Shown piece by piece: positions 16,078 through 25,258 of a DNA stretch of 64,000 bases. The stretch is taken from positions 3,100,001-3,164,000 of the forward strand of contig CBDFGV010000003.1 of NCBI GenBank assembly GCA_965247245.1, given 5' to 3'. The DNA is from Tectiglobus sp965247245. Lineage in GTDB: Bacteria; Pseudomonadota; Alphaproteobacteria; Rhizobiales; Hyphomicrobiaceae. A program made the translations under genes and the position numbers. The notes below the pieces were generated by a model, which was not told the origin of the DNA, did no database searches, and saw only the letters and a list, made by a program, of their open reading frames with translations. How positions within the stretch are numbered: the first letter of the stretch is position 1; every line of letters starts with the position of its first letter.

Positions 16078-16914
16078 TTAGAGCTTCACTGTCCCCTCGA
16101 TCAGAACGTGGCTTTCACCACCGATCCAAACCTCGTCATCGCTACATCTCGTTGACACACGCCCATAGCGGCCGATCGATGTTCCTTGAGCGATTTTCTT
16201 TTCACCACGCCAAAGCCCGAGGTCCCGCATCCAGCAGCCAAGCGCTGCATTGAGCGAACCGGTTATGGGATCCTCAAGCATGCCGCTGGATGACCCGAGC
16301 ATGCGGACCTCATAATCGCATTCAGATCCCGGTGGATGCGCACCAATAAACCCAATGCCTCGGAAATCCGGATATCTGATCTGTGCGGCATCAATCGCCA
16401 ACACATCGGCAGCGCTAGCTAACTCCAGCGCCTGCCATACCGGCCCATTGGTCAACTGCGCAGTTCTAACAATCTGGCTGTCAGGGATACCGGCTGCACT
16501 CGTAATCGCAGCAAGCGATTCACGCGTAATCGGTTCGACGAGTGTATCTGGCGCGAGAAAAGACGGCACGTTCCCCGAGATATCGATGTCCACAATGCCG
16601 ACACCACACTCCTGACGAACAACACCCGAGTTCTGCGGCTGGCCACCGCAATGGAGCCAAGACGCGCAACTTCCAAGTGTCGGGTGGCCGGCAAACAACA
16701 TCTCACGTCCCGGCGTGAAGATCCTCACCTTGTAATCCGCTGCAGGATCAGTTGGTTTCATCAGGAACGTCGTCTCGGCCAGATTAGTCCAGGCCGCGAA
16801 CGTCTGCATGGCTTCGTCGCTCAACCCGTCACCATCGACAACAACCGCCAATCCGTTGCCCCTGGTTGGCACCGACGAGAAAACGTCACACTGGATAAAT
16901 CGCCGGCTCTTCAT
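16078..16914 (-). CDS. PhzF family isomerase/epimerase-like protein
   Basis: A 278-residue protein of the PhzF family. The N-terminal FIQCDVFSSVPTRGNGLAVV and LAETTFLM (family glutamate in the AETTF motif) and the GHPTLGSCASWL motif are typical; the second half repeats the fold, with DPITGSLNAALGCWM. In PhzF the glutamate of this region acts as general acid/base in an isomerisation. The real substrate of most members is unknown. ATG 16914 follows GAGGG by eight bases and is preferred over TTG 16929. It converges with the DUF3299 gene and has no functional partner nearby. Confidence 0.85.
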   Translation of the reverse strand: MKSRRFIQCDVFSSVPTRGNGLAVVVDGDGLSDEAMQTFAAWTNLAETTFLMKPTDPAADYKVRIFTPGREMLFAGHPTLGSCASWLHCGGQPQNSGVVRQECGVGIVDIDISGNVPSFLAPDTLVEPITRESLAAITSAAGIPDSQIVRTAQLTNGPVWQALELASAADVLAIDAAQIRYPDFRGIGFIGAHPPGSECDYEVRMLGSSSGMLEDPITGSLNAALGCWMRDLGLWRGEKKIAQGTSIGRYGRVSTRCSDDEVWIGGESHVLIEGTVKL

Positions 16915-17273
16915 GTCATTGACCCTCAAACGAACCCATCAATTGTGCAAAGACCAGAAGCTAAGCGCGCGCCGCAACATTGAACAGACACAGATGCCGG
17001 AGTTTTCGTGCAGCACAGATTACCACTGCTGTACCACCATGACCCGACGGTCATTCCGCCACTTCCATCCAGCTTGCGATCGCACGATCGGGCTGAGCCA
17101 TGTTAGCCTCGAGAGCAACGTGTCTTTGGTCGGAATCGCGACGATACCGACTAAAGGCACAAAGTTGCTCGACTCTTTAGTTGCGATCATCTTTGTGCCT
17201 GTAGTTGGAACTCACTGCGCGGTCTCAACCTAACGCACGACGATCTAGCTGTAGCGAATGACGAGGTCTCAAG
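16915..17273. other. Divergent intergenic stretch, no gene seen
   Basis: Lies between the divergent PhzF-like and iron-alcohol-dehydrogenase genes and must hold their promoters. No secure promoter, hairpin or small gene seen; GACGAGG just before 17274 serves as ribosome site for the dehydrogenase. Confidence 0.4.
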
Positions 17274-18443
17274 ATGCAGTCAGGTACAATGGTTTTCACG
17301 CAGATGAACCGCGTGATCTTTGGCGAGCCGGCGGCCGCCTCGATTGTTTCAGAAGCCGATCGACTGGGTGCAAAACGTGTCTTCCTGCTGGTCAGCCGGA
17401 CGTTGAATGAAACAACGGATGAGATCGAAAAGGTCAAGCAAGCTCTCGGTGAGCGTTTTGCCGGACTGCATGATGATATGCCATCTCATTCGCCGCGCTC
17501 AGCTGTCGTTGCTTGCGCGAACAAAGCGCGGGATGCCGGCACGGACCTGCTCGTGACCATCGGAGGTGGATCGGCCACGGACGGCGGCAAGGCGGTCACC
17601 ATTTGTCTGGAGCATGGCATCACGGACGTTGACGGCCTCGAACCATTCCGAACAGTCGTTGAAGATGGCGTGCGAAGAATTCCTGAGTTTCGGCCGCCCA
17701 AGGTTCGCCAGATTACTGTCCCGACGACCCTGTCAGCCGGCGAATTCAATGCCCGTGCTGGCGTCACCGATACCCGATTACAGCTCAAGCAAAGCTATAT
17801 GAACCCTGGCATCGTGCCCGTTTCGGTCATTCTTGATCCGGCCATGACCGTGCACACCCCGGAATGGCTGTGGCTGTCGAGCGGCGTCCGGGCAGTCGAT
17901 CATGCCGTCGAAACCCTCTGCGCCATCAATGCTAATGAATATACCGATGGTACATCTCTGCAGGCGCTACGCGCACTCAGCGATGGCCTCGCGCGTTCTA
18001 AGGCCGACAAGAATGATCTCGAAGGCCGGTTGCGATGCCTGATGGGCGCGTGGCTTTCCATGGTCGGGATTATCAGCGGCACAAAACTTGGCGCTAGCCA
18101 TGCCATCGGCCACATCCTTGGTGGCTCTGCCAACGTTCCGCACGGCCACACATCATGTGTGATGTTGCCCTACGTGCTCGACTACAACCTGTCGGTCAAC
18201 GCCGATCGTCAACGGGAGGTTTCAGCGGCTCTCGGCCAACCGGATCGCCCGGCCAGCGAAGTGCTTGATGAATTGATCCGCAATCTCGGCATGCCGAGAA
18301 CGCTACGTGAGGTCAACGTCGCTCACGATGACCTGCCGCGCTTAGCCGAAAACTGCATGCTGGATGACTGGACGTTCTCGAACCCGCGTAAGATCGAGAG
18401 CCCGGATCAGGTGATGGAGATCCTCAATGCCGCCTATGGCTAG
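17274..18443 (+). CDS. Iron-containing alcohol dehydrogenase, maleylacetate-reductase-like
   Basis: A 389-residue group III (iron) alcohol dehydrogenase. The nucleotide site is TDLLVTIGGGSATDGGKAV. Metal ligands are visible in SGVRAVDHAVETL (Asp and His), LGASHAIGHILGG and NVPHGHTSCVMLPYV. Overall form and the TTLSAGEFNARAGVTD stretch point to maleylacetate-reductase-type members. These reduce or oxidise small carbonyl/alcohol substrates with NAD(P)H. No aromatic degradation genes are nearby, so the substrate is open. GACGAGG supports ATG 17274; an inner ATG (MVFTQMNRV) is possible. Confidence 0.85.
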   Translation: MQSGTMVFTQMNRVIFGEPAAASIVSEADRLGAKRVFLLVSRTLNETTDEIEKVKQALGERFAGLHDDMPSHSPRSAVVACANKARDAGTDLLVTIGGGSATDGGKAVTICLEHGITDVDGLEPFRTVVEDGVRRIPEFRPPKVRQITVPTTLSAGEFNARAGVTDTRLQLKQSYMNPGIVPVSVILDPAMTVHTPEWLWLSSGVRAVDHAVETLCAINANEYTDGTSLQALRALSDGLARSKADKNDLEGRLRCLMGAWLSMVGIISGTKLGASHAIGHILGGSANVPHGHTSCVMLPYVLDYNLSVNADRQREVSAALGQPDRPASEVLDELIRNLGMPRTLREVNVAHDDLPRLAENCMLDDWTFSNPRKIESPDQVMEILNAAYG

Positions 18444-18471
18444 GCGGCACGGGGAATCGTCGGCGAGTTGA

Positions 18472-19038
18472 TTAGTCTTCAACCGATACCACGAACGGCT
18501 TCTCGGCATCGTTCTCAAGATCGAACTCGGAACGGCCAGTAAAGTTGATGTGCCGGCCATAGGTATGCAGCGAGATCGAAAGCTTGTCACCGGTGTTCCA
18601 GACCTTGTGGATCGCGGCCGGCGTACAGGCTGAGACATCGCCCGGGCGCAGGGTCACATCGCCGGTCTTCTTCAGCTTGGCATAGCCAGGCTTCGAACCA
18701 TCGTCGACGCGCTCGAACTCTTCCTCGTACTCTTCGCCTTCGATCCCGGCCACGACGGCCCAGGTCAGGTGATTGTGTGGCTGCGTCCCGCGACCCGGCA
18801 TCCAGGTCAGGACGAAAACTGCAAGATCGTGATTGTCTTCCTCGTGCAGCAGATGAACGCCGAAACCCTGTGCTTCATCAACGCCGCGATACTCTTCCTT
18901 CATCCAGCCCGGCGCTGCAGCCAGCTGTTTCGCCAGCGGTTTGATGCGATCTGTAATCGCCTGTGTCTCGGTTTCTTCAGCGACAATCGCGCGAATGTCG
19001 GACACATACTGTTCGACGTTGTATTCTGTTGCAGACAT
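18472..19038 (-). CDS. Cupin protein, cysteine-dioxygenase-like
   Basis: A 188-residue single-domain cupin. Metal ligands in QPHNHLTWAVVAGIEGEEYE (H-x-H and glutamate) and TPAAIHKVWNTG (third His) match cysteine dioxygenase-like proteins, which add O2 to the thiol of cysteine or related thiols using Fe(II). Start ATG 19038 (MSATEYNVEQYVSD); the frame runs on upstream to 19152, but that part is Cys/His-rich and unlike the family. Converges with the iron alcohol dehydrogenase gene. Substrate not certain. Confidence 0.75.
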   Translation of the reverse strand: MSATEYNVEQYVSDIRAIVAEETETQAITDRIKPLAKQLAAAPGWMKEEYRGVDEAQGFGVHLLHEEDNHDLAVFVLTWMPGRGTQPHNHLTWAVVAGIEGEEYEEEFERVDDGSKPGYAKLKKTGDVTLRPGDVSACTPAAIHKVWNTGDKLSISLHTYGRHINFTGRSEFDLENDAEKPFVVSVED

Positions 19039-19180
19039 AGCATTCCACCAATTGCTGTGAGGGTGGCAAAATTTGCCACCTAACTGAATTCTTAAGCAAT
19101 GAAATACTATGCGAAGTGGTGGTCGCTCGACAAGCACACTGTCGAGCGACAAACAGGCGGCACCTGCCGTTCAAGCAGAG

Positions 19181-19672
19181 TTACTTCTCAAGTCGCGCCT
19201 TGAGGCGGCCCATTATGATCGGCCAGCCCATGCTGACGTCCTGGAATTCCTGACTGTTGGCTTTGTAACCAACATGCGAGACGGTCAGCTTGGAACCTGA
19301 GCTGGTCGGCTTGATCCAGTAGGTGACGTACGAGGTCTTGGCACCCTCTCTGCCGGCAAACCGGAACGTATGGGTCAGGCGCATCGGCGGATCGAAGATC
19401 GCGACCTCTCCGACAATCATCTTGTTGTCTGATGTGCCGTAGTAGATCTCGCTTTCGGCTGCCGTAATGTCCTGTCCGATTGGCGCGAGGTAGTAGCTAT
19501 CGACGTGGCGCTTTTTGGTCAGCGCTTCCCAAACCGCCTCCGGCCTGGATGCGATTTCAATCGAGTGAGCGAACGTCTTCTCGTTCACGTGCTCGGCCTT
19601 GGACGTCAGCGAAGCTGCGAACATGATAAGAACGGCGATCACCGCATGATGTAGTTTCAATCCAGAGGTCAT
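19181..19672 (-). CDS. SRPBCC (AHSA1-like) domain exported protein
   Basis: A 163-residue protein: signal peptide or anchor (HHAVIAVLIMFAASLTSKAE), then one SRPBCC/AHSA1 domain beginning FAHSIEIASRPEAVWEALT and closing with VSMGWPIIMGRLKARLEK. These domains form a deep hydrophobic pocket for lipids or other small ligands. Most AHSA1 proteins are cytoplasmic; the leader makes this one unusual. ATG 19672 is chosen because GGAGG lies five bases before it; the frame also opens at 19690 and 19684. Follows the cupin gene on the same strand after about 140 bases in reverse order, so co-transcription is possible. Confidence 0.75.
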   Translation of the reverse strand: MTSGLKLHHAVIAVLIMFAASLTSKAEHVNEKTFAHSIEIASRPEAVWEALTKKRHVDSYYLAPIGQDITAAESEIYYGTSDNKMIVGEVAIFDPPMRLTHTFRFAGREGAKTSYVTYWIKPTSSGSKLTVSHVGYKANSQEFQDVSMGWPIIMGRLKARLEK

Positions 19673-19760
19673 GGACGCCTCCATACGCAATACAATGCTC
19701 GCATTTTAAGCAAACTTGCTTAACGCCAGATGAAGCAGGTGCGCGATGAACGGCGGATGT

Positions 19761-20687
19761 TTACGGCTTGTTAGCAACCTGCTCGCGGCGCAGCGTGTAG
19801 AGGCCCGCGCCCACAACAATCGCAGCTCCGGTTAGCGTCGTCATACTCGGCACTTCGCCCAACAGAAGATAGCCGAGCAACAATGCCCACAAGACGATCG
19901 AATACCGGAACGGTGAAATGACCGCTATATCAGTCTGCCGCCAACACTCGGTGGTGGCGTAATACGCAACAAGTACTGCGACCGCTGCCCCACCTAGCTT
20001 GAGCCAGGTCAGGTTCGACGGCATCACCCAGTCTTCCATCAAACCGAATGCAAAGCCGGAGAGTGTCACAAAGACGGCGGTCAGGAACGTCAGGGTCAAG
20101 GTAGGAGTCGAAGCGTGGATGTATCGGGTTGAGATATCGCGCACCACGATCAAAAGCATCGCCACGAATGCTGATAGATACCACCAAGAGAACGTGCCGG
20201 ATCCAGGCTGGATAATGATAAGAACACCGAACAGACCGACACCCGCAGCAAGCCAGCGCCGCCAGCCTACAGGCTCTTTGAATAGTATCGCTGCAGCCGC
20301 TGTCATGATCAGCGGCAAGGCCTGGAGAATAGCCGTCACGTTCGCAAGTGGCAGCCGGAACAGCGCGTTCAGGAAGAAGAAGACCGTCAGCACCTCAGCT
20401 ACGTTGCGAATGATGACCGGCCACGAATAAACCCGCCATGTCGAAGCAACGCCCACGGTTGCAACAACCACCGGCAGCAACAGCACACACGCAAACAATC
20501 CGCGGATGGCGATGATCTGCCCGGTCGGCAGCTCTCCGGATGTCGACTTTGTCAGAGCATCATTGAGCGCGAATGCTCCCATTCCAACGAGCAGAAACAG
20601 GATGCCACGCAGATTGATCGCGCGTTGTCGGGCCTCTTTGTCAACTGTATCGTCGGTCTGCGGGTGGCTATCAGCCACCGGTGACAC
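19761..20687 (-). CDS. EamA (DMT) family transporter
   Basis: A 308-residue drug/metabolite transporter with ten hydrophobic helices and two EamA repeats (GILFLLVGMGAFALNDALTK; VVLVAYYATTECWRQ, IDAVISPFRYS-like stretch TDIAVISPFRYSIVLWALLL). DMT proteins export amino acids, purines or other metabolites; the substrate cannot be read from sequence. GTG start at 20687 lies inside the end of moaA, a 17-base overlap, so it is probably translated with moaA. Confidence 0.85.
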   Translation of the reverse strand: MSPVADSHPQTDDTVDKEARQRAINLRGILFLLVGMGAFALNDALTKSTSGELPTGQIIAIRGLFACVLLLPVVVATVGVASTWRVYSWPVIIRNVAEVLTVFFFLNALFRLPLANVTAILQALPLIMTAAAAILFKEPVGWRRWLAAGVGLFGVLIIIQPGSGTFSWWYLSAFVAMLLIVVRDISTRYIHASTPTLTLTFLTAVFVTLSGFAFGLMEDWVMPSNLTWLKLGGAAVAVLVAYYATTECWRQTDIAVISPFRYSIVLWALLLGYLLLGEVPSMTTLTGAAIVVGAGLYTLRREQVANKP

Positions 20688-21699
20688 TCATATGACGTGG
20701 CACAGCCGGGCGCTTTGTGCGACGGTCAATAATGAAGTCATGGCCTTTCGGCTTGCGCCCGATCGCTTCATCGATCGCCGCATAAAGTGCCTCCGGCTCC
20801 GGGCTGGTCCGCAACGGTGTCTTCATGTCCGCCGCATCGTTCTGGCCAAGGCACATGTAGAGCGTTCCAGTGCAGGTCAGCCGAACCCGGTTGCAGCTTT
20901 CGCAGAAGTTATGCGTCATCGGCGTAATGAAGCCTAGACGACCACCCGTTTCCTTGATCTCGACGTAGCGAGCCGGTCCACCGGTTTTGTAAGGAATGTC
21001 CTCAAGCGTCCAACGCTCCTGAAGATCGGCGCGGACCATCGACAACGGCAGATATTGATCGGTGCGATCACCGTCGATATCACCCATCGGCATCGTTTCG
21101 ATTAACGTCAGATCGAAACCCTGGCCATGCGAGAACCGGATCAGCTCATCCAGTTCGTCATCATTCACGCCTTTCAGCGCCACGGCATTGATCTTGATCT
21201 GAAGGCCTGCGTTCTTCGCTGCCTGCAAACCGTCCAGAACCTTGCCGAGGTCACCCCAGCGCGTGATCTCTTTGAACTTGTCCGGCTTCAATGTGTCGAT
21301 CGAAACGTTGATCCGACGCACGCCACAGTCAGCCAGCTCGGCAGCGTACTTGGTCAGCTGGCTTCCGTTGGTCGTCAACGTCAGCTCCTCAAGAGCGCCG
21401 CTGTCCAAATGCCGGGACAGACCACGGAACAACTGCATGATGTTGCGCCGAACCAGCGGCTCACCACCTGTGATGCGTAGCTTGCGAACACCCTTATCGA
21501 CGAATGCCGTGCAAACCCTATCCAGCTCTTCAAGCGTTAACAGGTCTCGCTTCGGCAGAAATGTCATGTTCTCCGCCATGCAGTAAACGCAGCGGAAATC
21601 ACAACGATCCGTCACTGAGACACGCAGATACGTCACGTGCCGGCCAAATGGGTCGATCATCTGTGCAGCGGGATTGGCGGGCGGCAGGAGCTCAGACAT
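20671..21699 (-). CDS. moaA: GTP 3',8-cyclase MoaA
   Basis: Radical-SAM enzyme for the first step of molybdenum cofactor synthesis (GTP to 3',8-cyclo-GTP). The [4Fe-4S]-SAM motif is VTDRCDFRCVYCMAE; RITGGEPLVRRN follows. The second cluster motif is FCESCNRVRLTCTGTLYMCL, and the chain ends in the essential Gly-Gly (MSVTGG). ATG 21699 follows GAGGAAAC and is chosen over 21717; length 342 residues is normal. mobB and mobA lie a little further along on the same strand, so Moco genes are loosely grouped here. Confidence 0.97.
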   Translation of the reverse strand: MSELLPPANPAAQMIDPFGRHVTYLRVSVTDRCDFRCVYCMAENMTFLPKRDLLTLEELDRVCTAFVDKGVRKLRITGGEPLVRRNIMQLFRGLSRHLDSGALEELTLTTNGSQLTKYAAELADCGVRRINVSIDTLKPDKFKEITRWGDLGKVLDGLQAAKNAGLQIKINAVALKGVNDDELDELIRFSHGQGFDLTLIETMPMGDIDGDRTDQYLPLSMVRADLQERWTLEDIPYKTGGPARYVEIKETGGRLGFITPMTHNFCESCNRVRLTCTGTLYMCLGQNDAADMKTPLRTSPEPEALYAAIDEAIGRKPKGHDFIIDRRTKRPAVPRHMSVTGG

Positions 21700-21797
21700 G
21701 TTTCCTCGACTCGGCATTTTGGAGGTTTTGCCGCATTCACCGGCGGCTTTCCCTTAACTTAGCTATTTGCTGCGCCGCCGCAAGATGGGAGCCAACA

Positions 21798-22277
21798 TTG
21801 AGTGAAGACCAAGGGCCTATAGCAATCGCGCTGGAAAGCCCCCAGCAGCCCGATGTTCTGGCACTTTTCCAGGCTTCTGACACCTATCATCAGGCCCTTT
21901 ATCCCGATGAGAGCAATTACCTGCTGGATCCGTCCTCACTTGCTACGGACAACACCCGCTTCATTGTCGCACGTATCGGCGGTGAAGCCGTTGGCTGCGG
22001 TGCAGTGGTTCTGGGCGGAGATGGCGCGGCAGAGCTCAAGCGGATGTGGGTCGACGCCAAAGCACGCGGCACTGGGCTCGGTCGACGACTTCTGAACGAA
22101 CTCGAAGACATCGCTCAAAGCAATCGCTGCACCGTACTGCGGCTCGAAACGGGTGTCTCACAACCGGAAGCGATCTCACTCTATAAGTCGTCAGGCTTCA
22201 GCGTCTGTCCGCCATTTGGCGACTACGACGAAGACCCGCTCAGCATCTTTATGGAGAAGCACTTAGCCCGATCATAA
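21798..22277 (+). CDS. GNAT family N-acetyltransferase
   Basis: A 159-residue acetyltransferase. The acetyl-CoA site is MWVDAKARGTGLGRRLLNEL (R/Q-x-x-G-x-G/A form), followed by LRLETGVSQPEAISLYKSSG, typical of small-molecule GNATs. TTG 21798 is chosen because GGGAG lies ahead and the protein (LSEDQGPIAIALES) matches the usual family start; the frame is open far upstream, antisense to moaA, where it looks non-coding. Substrate unknown. Confidence 0.85.
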   Translation: MSEDQGPIAIALESPQQPDVLALFQASDTYHQALYPDESNYLLDPSSLATDNTRFIVARIGGEAVGCGAVVLGGDGAAELKRMWVDAKARGTGLGRRLLNELEDIAQSNRCTVLRLETGVSQPEAISLYKSSGFSVCPPFGDYDEDPLSIFMEKHLARS

Positions 22278-22294
22278 CTGACAGCCATTTCTGG

Positions 22295-22975
22295 TCATTG
22301 TTGGCCCGTCAGGAAGCGTTTGATATCCGCCGGCCGCGACTGTGGTTGTTTGGCCAAAACCTCGGCGGCCGCAACTGCCATGTTCAGGACAGCCGTTCGG
22401 TCATTCAAACCCTGAGTAGGTGCGGCAAAGACAATATTGTCGCCGGCTTTGCCAGCGTCTTCAGGCCGGGCCGGACCAGGGACTACAAACAAGCGATCCT
22501 TGAAGCGCTGCGCGGCTTGAAACAGTACCGGCCAATCCACGCGCTCGGGGCGCCCATCAGGCCAGGCGACGATACGCGCCGGCGTACGCACAACAAAAGT
22601 CGACATATGTCCGATAGCAGCAGGGTTGCCGCCAGCAGGCTCCTTCACGATCACCAGGCTCACCCCGGCCGACGCAGTGATCAGGTACTCCGCGTCTGCA
22701 GTGCTTTGCCCAACCTTGGCATAGGGGCGGATATCGTTATCGACGAAATCCCAGGCGATCAGATCACCTTCGCCATCGCGAGCTAGTCGCTTGGCAAGCT
22801 CTGGCTTGGTGTAGTCGACGCCATCTCCAAGCAAGGCAATGACGACGCCTCCGGGATCAAGGCCCGGTGGTACTTTTGGCTCTGAGGCCTGCACGCCCAG
22901 TGGCGATGCCAACAACAGCATTGCCAGAGATAGAATAAACCACTGACGGGTGGCTGTTAGAGATGGTGAACTCAT
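22295..22975 (-). CDS. Exported pseudo-subtilase-like protein
   Basis: A 226-residue protein with signal peptide (FILSLAMLLLASPLGVQA). The next part, GGVVIALLGDGVDYTKPELA, then DGEGDLIAWDFVDNDIRPY, is the beginning of a subtilase (S8) domain including the place of the catalytic aspartate. The later HGTxVA histidine block is not normal (AIGHMSTFVVRTPAR), and the GTSMAAP serine block is absent (DNIVFAAPTQGLNDR). It therefore looks like a short, probably inactive subtilase relative working in the periplasm. Its ATG overlaps the mobB stop (ATGA), which ties it to the Moco operon. Confidence 0.65.
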   Translation of the reverse strand: MSSPSLTATRQWFILSLAMLLLASPLGVQASEPKVPPGLDPGGVVIALLGDGVDYTKPELAKRLARDGEGDLIAWDFVDNDIRPYAKVGQSTADAEYLITASAGVSLVIVKEPAGGNPAAIGHMSTFVVRTPARIVAWPDGRPERVDWPVLFQAAQRFKDRLFVVPGPARPEDAGKAGDNIVFAAPTQGLNDRTAVLNMAVAAAEVLAKQPQSRPADIKRFLTGQQ

Positions 22976-23511
22976 TCGCGAGCCTTCCGCACCTTCTGAC
23001 TTTCAACAATGAAGTCAGCAATCTTGGCCACATCATCGAGTTCAAACACCGGTAGAGAAGTATCGCCGATATCGTAATCAGCAGCGACAGCGATCACCCG
23101 CTCATCCTGCTCGGACAGGCGAGCGCCTGGAGCGGATTCTTGTCGCCGTGCTTCGATCTTGGGAATGGGTTGTGATTTGTAACCTTCGACAATGATGAGA
23201 TCGCAAGGATCCAGGCGCGCGATAACATCCGAAAAGTCAATTTCCGGCCCACCGGGATCCTCGGTCATCAGCGCCCATCTCTGACTGGACACAACGGCGA
23301 CCTGCCGGGCACCGGCGCGCCGGTGCCGCGCGCTATCGGTATCATCATCGTCGAGTCTGAGATTGTGATGCGCATGCTTGACCGTCGCCACCCGGTAGCC
23401 ACGACCGGAAAACTCCTCTACAAGCCGCACGGCGAGTGTCGTCTTACCGGAGTTCTTCCAACCAACAATGCCAATGATCGGCGCCGGCGCATCAAATGGA
23501 TGGCGTGTCAA
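22972..23511 (-). CDS. mobB: Molybdopterin-guanine dinucleotide biosynthesis adaptor MobB
   Basis: A 179-residue GTP-binding protein. The P-loop is IGIVGWKNSGKTTLAVRL, followed by VATVKHAHHNL and DLIIVEGYKSQPIPKIE, all typical of MobB, which assists MobA in attaching GMP to molybdopterin. TTG is the likely start (23511). Next to mobA (gap 27 bases) and overlapping the pseudo-subtilase gene by four bases. Confidence 0.95.
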   Translation of the reverse strand: MTRHPFDAPAPIIGIVGWKNSGKTTLAVRLVEEFSGRGYRVATVKHAHHNLRLDDDDTDSARHRRAGARQVAVVSSQRWALMTEDPGGPEIDFSDVIARLDPCDLIIVEGYKSQPIPKIEARRQESAPGARLSEQDERVIAVAADYDIGDTSLPVFELDDVAKIADFIVESQKVRKARE

Positions 23512-23538
23512 ACAGTTCAGCCTTTCGTCCGAGTTGGC

Positions 23539-24189
23539 TCATTCGCTTCCCAGGCCGCCTCGTTGCACCAATTCCCGCGCTCTGTCCAATTCTTCCGGCG
23601 TATTCGCATTGAAGAATGGGTCAATCTCTTCGCTGCCAACAGAAACGAATGGGAAATCTACGGCGACAATTCCGTGCCGGTCTGTCCAGTGCAGGACCTT
23701 GCGGACACCGTCTCGCAACGCCGCCTCCAGATCATCGGCAAGCTCAACTGGCCAAAGCCCGATAACGGGGTGCAAATGCCCGCCTGATTTGGCAAGCGCA
23801 ATGGCGGTCTTTTCGCGGGCCATTTCGCCTTGAAGTCGCTCCACCAGCTGTTCAGGTATGAAAGGCGCATCTGTCGAGGCTGTCACAACCCAGCGCGCAG
23901 GTTCCGCGAGTGTTTCGGCCCAGCGCATACCAGCCAGCACACCGGCAAGTGGCCCAACAAAACCATCAATCGTATCCGGCACAACCGGCAAGCCAAACGC
24001 CTCGAACCTGGCTGGATCACCATTCGCATTGATCGCGAGCGCGCTAACCTGAGGCGACAAGCGATCAATGACGTGCTGCATCATCGATTGCCCAGCAACG
24101 TCGAGCAGGCTCTTGTCGCCGCCGCCCATTCGTCGCGACAACCCGCCCGCAAGCAAAACACCGACAATGTTCGAATGCACTGCTGTCAT
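23539..24189 (-). CDS. mobA: Molybdenum cofactor guanylyltransferase MobA
   Basis: A 216-residue nucleotidyltransferase. The signature GVLLAGGLSRRMGGGDKSLL starts the chain, with DGFVGPLAGVLAGMRWA and the metal-binding STDAPFIP block later. MobA links GMP to molybdopterin to form the bis-MGD cofactor of DMSO-reductase-family enzymes. Lies 11 bases after the LLM oxidoreductase gene and directly before mobB, so the strand probably gives one transcript. Confidence 0.95.
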   Translation of the reverse strand: MTAVHSNIVGVLLAGGLSRRMGGGDKSLLDVAGQSMMQHVIDRLSPQVSALAINANGDPARFEAFGLPVVPDTIDGFVGPLAGVLAGMRWAETLAEPARWVVTASTDAPFIPEQLVERLQGEMAREKTAIALAKSGGHLHPVIGLWPVELADDLEAALRDGVRKVLHWTDRHGIVAVDFPFVSVGSEEIDPFFNANTPEELDRARELVQRGGLGSE

Positions 24190-24199
24190 CTTTCCGAGC

Positions 24200-25234
24200 T
24201 CACTCAGCCGCGCTTTGCGACACCATCGGCACTATGTCGAACGCCTGAGCCAGTAACTCGTAGCTGCGATGGCGCACGTCGACATCATGCGCCCATGTCA
24301 ACACAACCACCTCATCGAGTTTAGCGCTCTCTGCCAGCGACTTCAGGTGGCTCGCCACCTTGTCAACGCTGCCGACAATGTGGGTCTTGCGCATCTCCTC
24401 GATGGCGCGCTCATCGAGCAGCGAGAGTTCATAAGGCGGCGCTGAATCCGGCTTTGCGATCGGCTGACGAATCCCACGATCGCGCAGCAGACGCGAATAG
24501 GCGCGTGGCGTAAATTGGTACTGCGCCTCCTCCTCGGTATCCGCAGCCAGTGCCCACACACACACAGAGGCGATCGGTTCTGGAAACCGCTCACTCGGAC
24601 GATAGACCGAACGATAGAGATCAATCGCCTGCTCCGCCCCGGCCCCGTCGGTGATAAAGTGCGCAAAACAGTATGGCAGTCCAAAGTGCGCTGCCACCTG
24701 GGCACCGTACTCGGATGTTCCAAGTAGCCAGATGTCTGGCGAGGTTTCTATTTCAGGATGGGCCCGAACATTCTTAAACGGGTGATCATCAGGCAGTGCA
24801 CCACCCGTGGTCCAGGCCAGGAGGTCACGGATCTGCTGCGGAAACTGCTCCGATGCCCGCGCCGCATTGGGATTGAGGGCAAAGGCGGTGCGCCCATCAG
24901 AGCCGGGGGCCCGTCCGACACCGAGATCGATCCGGCCCGGCGCAAGCGCTTCCAGCGTTTTGAACTGCTCAGCCACCTTGAGCGAAGAATAGTGCGGCAG
25001 CATCACGCCTGCACTGCCGATCCTAATGCGCGTCGTCGTCGCGGCAATGGCCGCCATCAGGATTTCCGGTGAAGATCCAGCAATCGTCTCATGATTATGA
25101 TGCTCAGAAACCCAGAACCGTGAATAGCCGAGTTGCTCGCAAAACTGTGCCAGCTCCAAGGACTCGCGGATCGCAGCAGCGTGGTTGCGACCTTCGACAG
25201 CGATGGATTGATCCAAAACCGACAAACGGATCAT
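24200..25234 (-). CDS. LLM-class flavin-dependent oxidoreductase
   Basis: A 344-residue luciferase-like TIM-barrel monooxygenase relative. Markers: LSVLDQSIAVEG, then EQLGYSRFWVSEHHNHETIA, GSAGVMLPHYSSLKVAEQFK, LEALAPGRIDLGVGRAPGSD, and the C-terminal HIVGSVDKVASHL. This is the bacterial luciferase-like (MsnO8/YhbW-type) group that uses FMNH2. Substrate unknown. ATG 25234 after GAGG is preferred to TTG 25240. It follows the aminotransferase gene closely and may be co-transcribed with mobAB. Confidence 0.9.
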   Translation of the reverse strand: MIRLSVLDQSIAVEGRNHAAAIRESLELAQFCEQLGYSRFWVSEHHNHETIAGSSPEILMAAIAATTTRIRIGSAGVMLPHYSSLKVAEQFKTLEALAPGRIDLGVGRAPGSDGRTAFALNPNAARASEQFPQQIRDLLAWTTGGALPDDHPFKNVRAHPEIETSPDIWLLGTSEYGAQVAAHFGLPYCFAHFITDGAGAEQAIDLYRSVYRPSERFPEPIASVCVWALAADTEEEAQYQFTPRAYSRLLRDRGIRQPIAKPDSAPPYELSLLDERAIEEMRKTHIVGSVDKVASHLKSLAESAKLDEVVVLTWAHDVDVRHRSYELLAQAFDIVPMVSQSAAE

Positions 25235-25258
25235 CGTCAAAAACCTCTGAGCGGTGCG

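Noticed and set aside
21504..21797. N-terminal extension of the GNAT gene
   Set aside because: Antisense to moaA, rich in Arg/Cys, and the family begins at TTG 21798 with a ribosome site.
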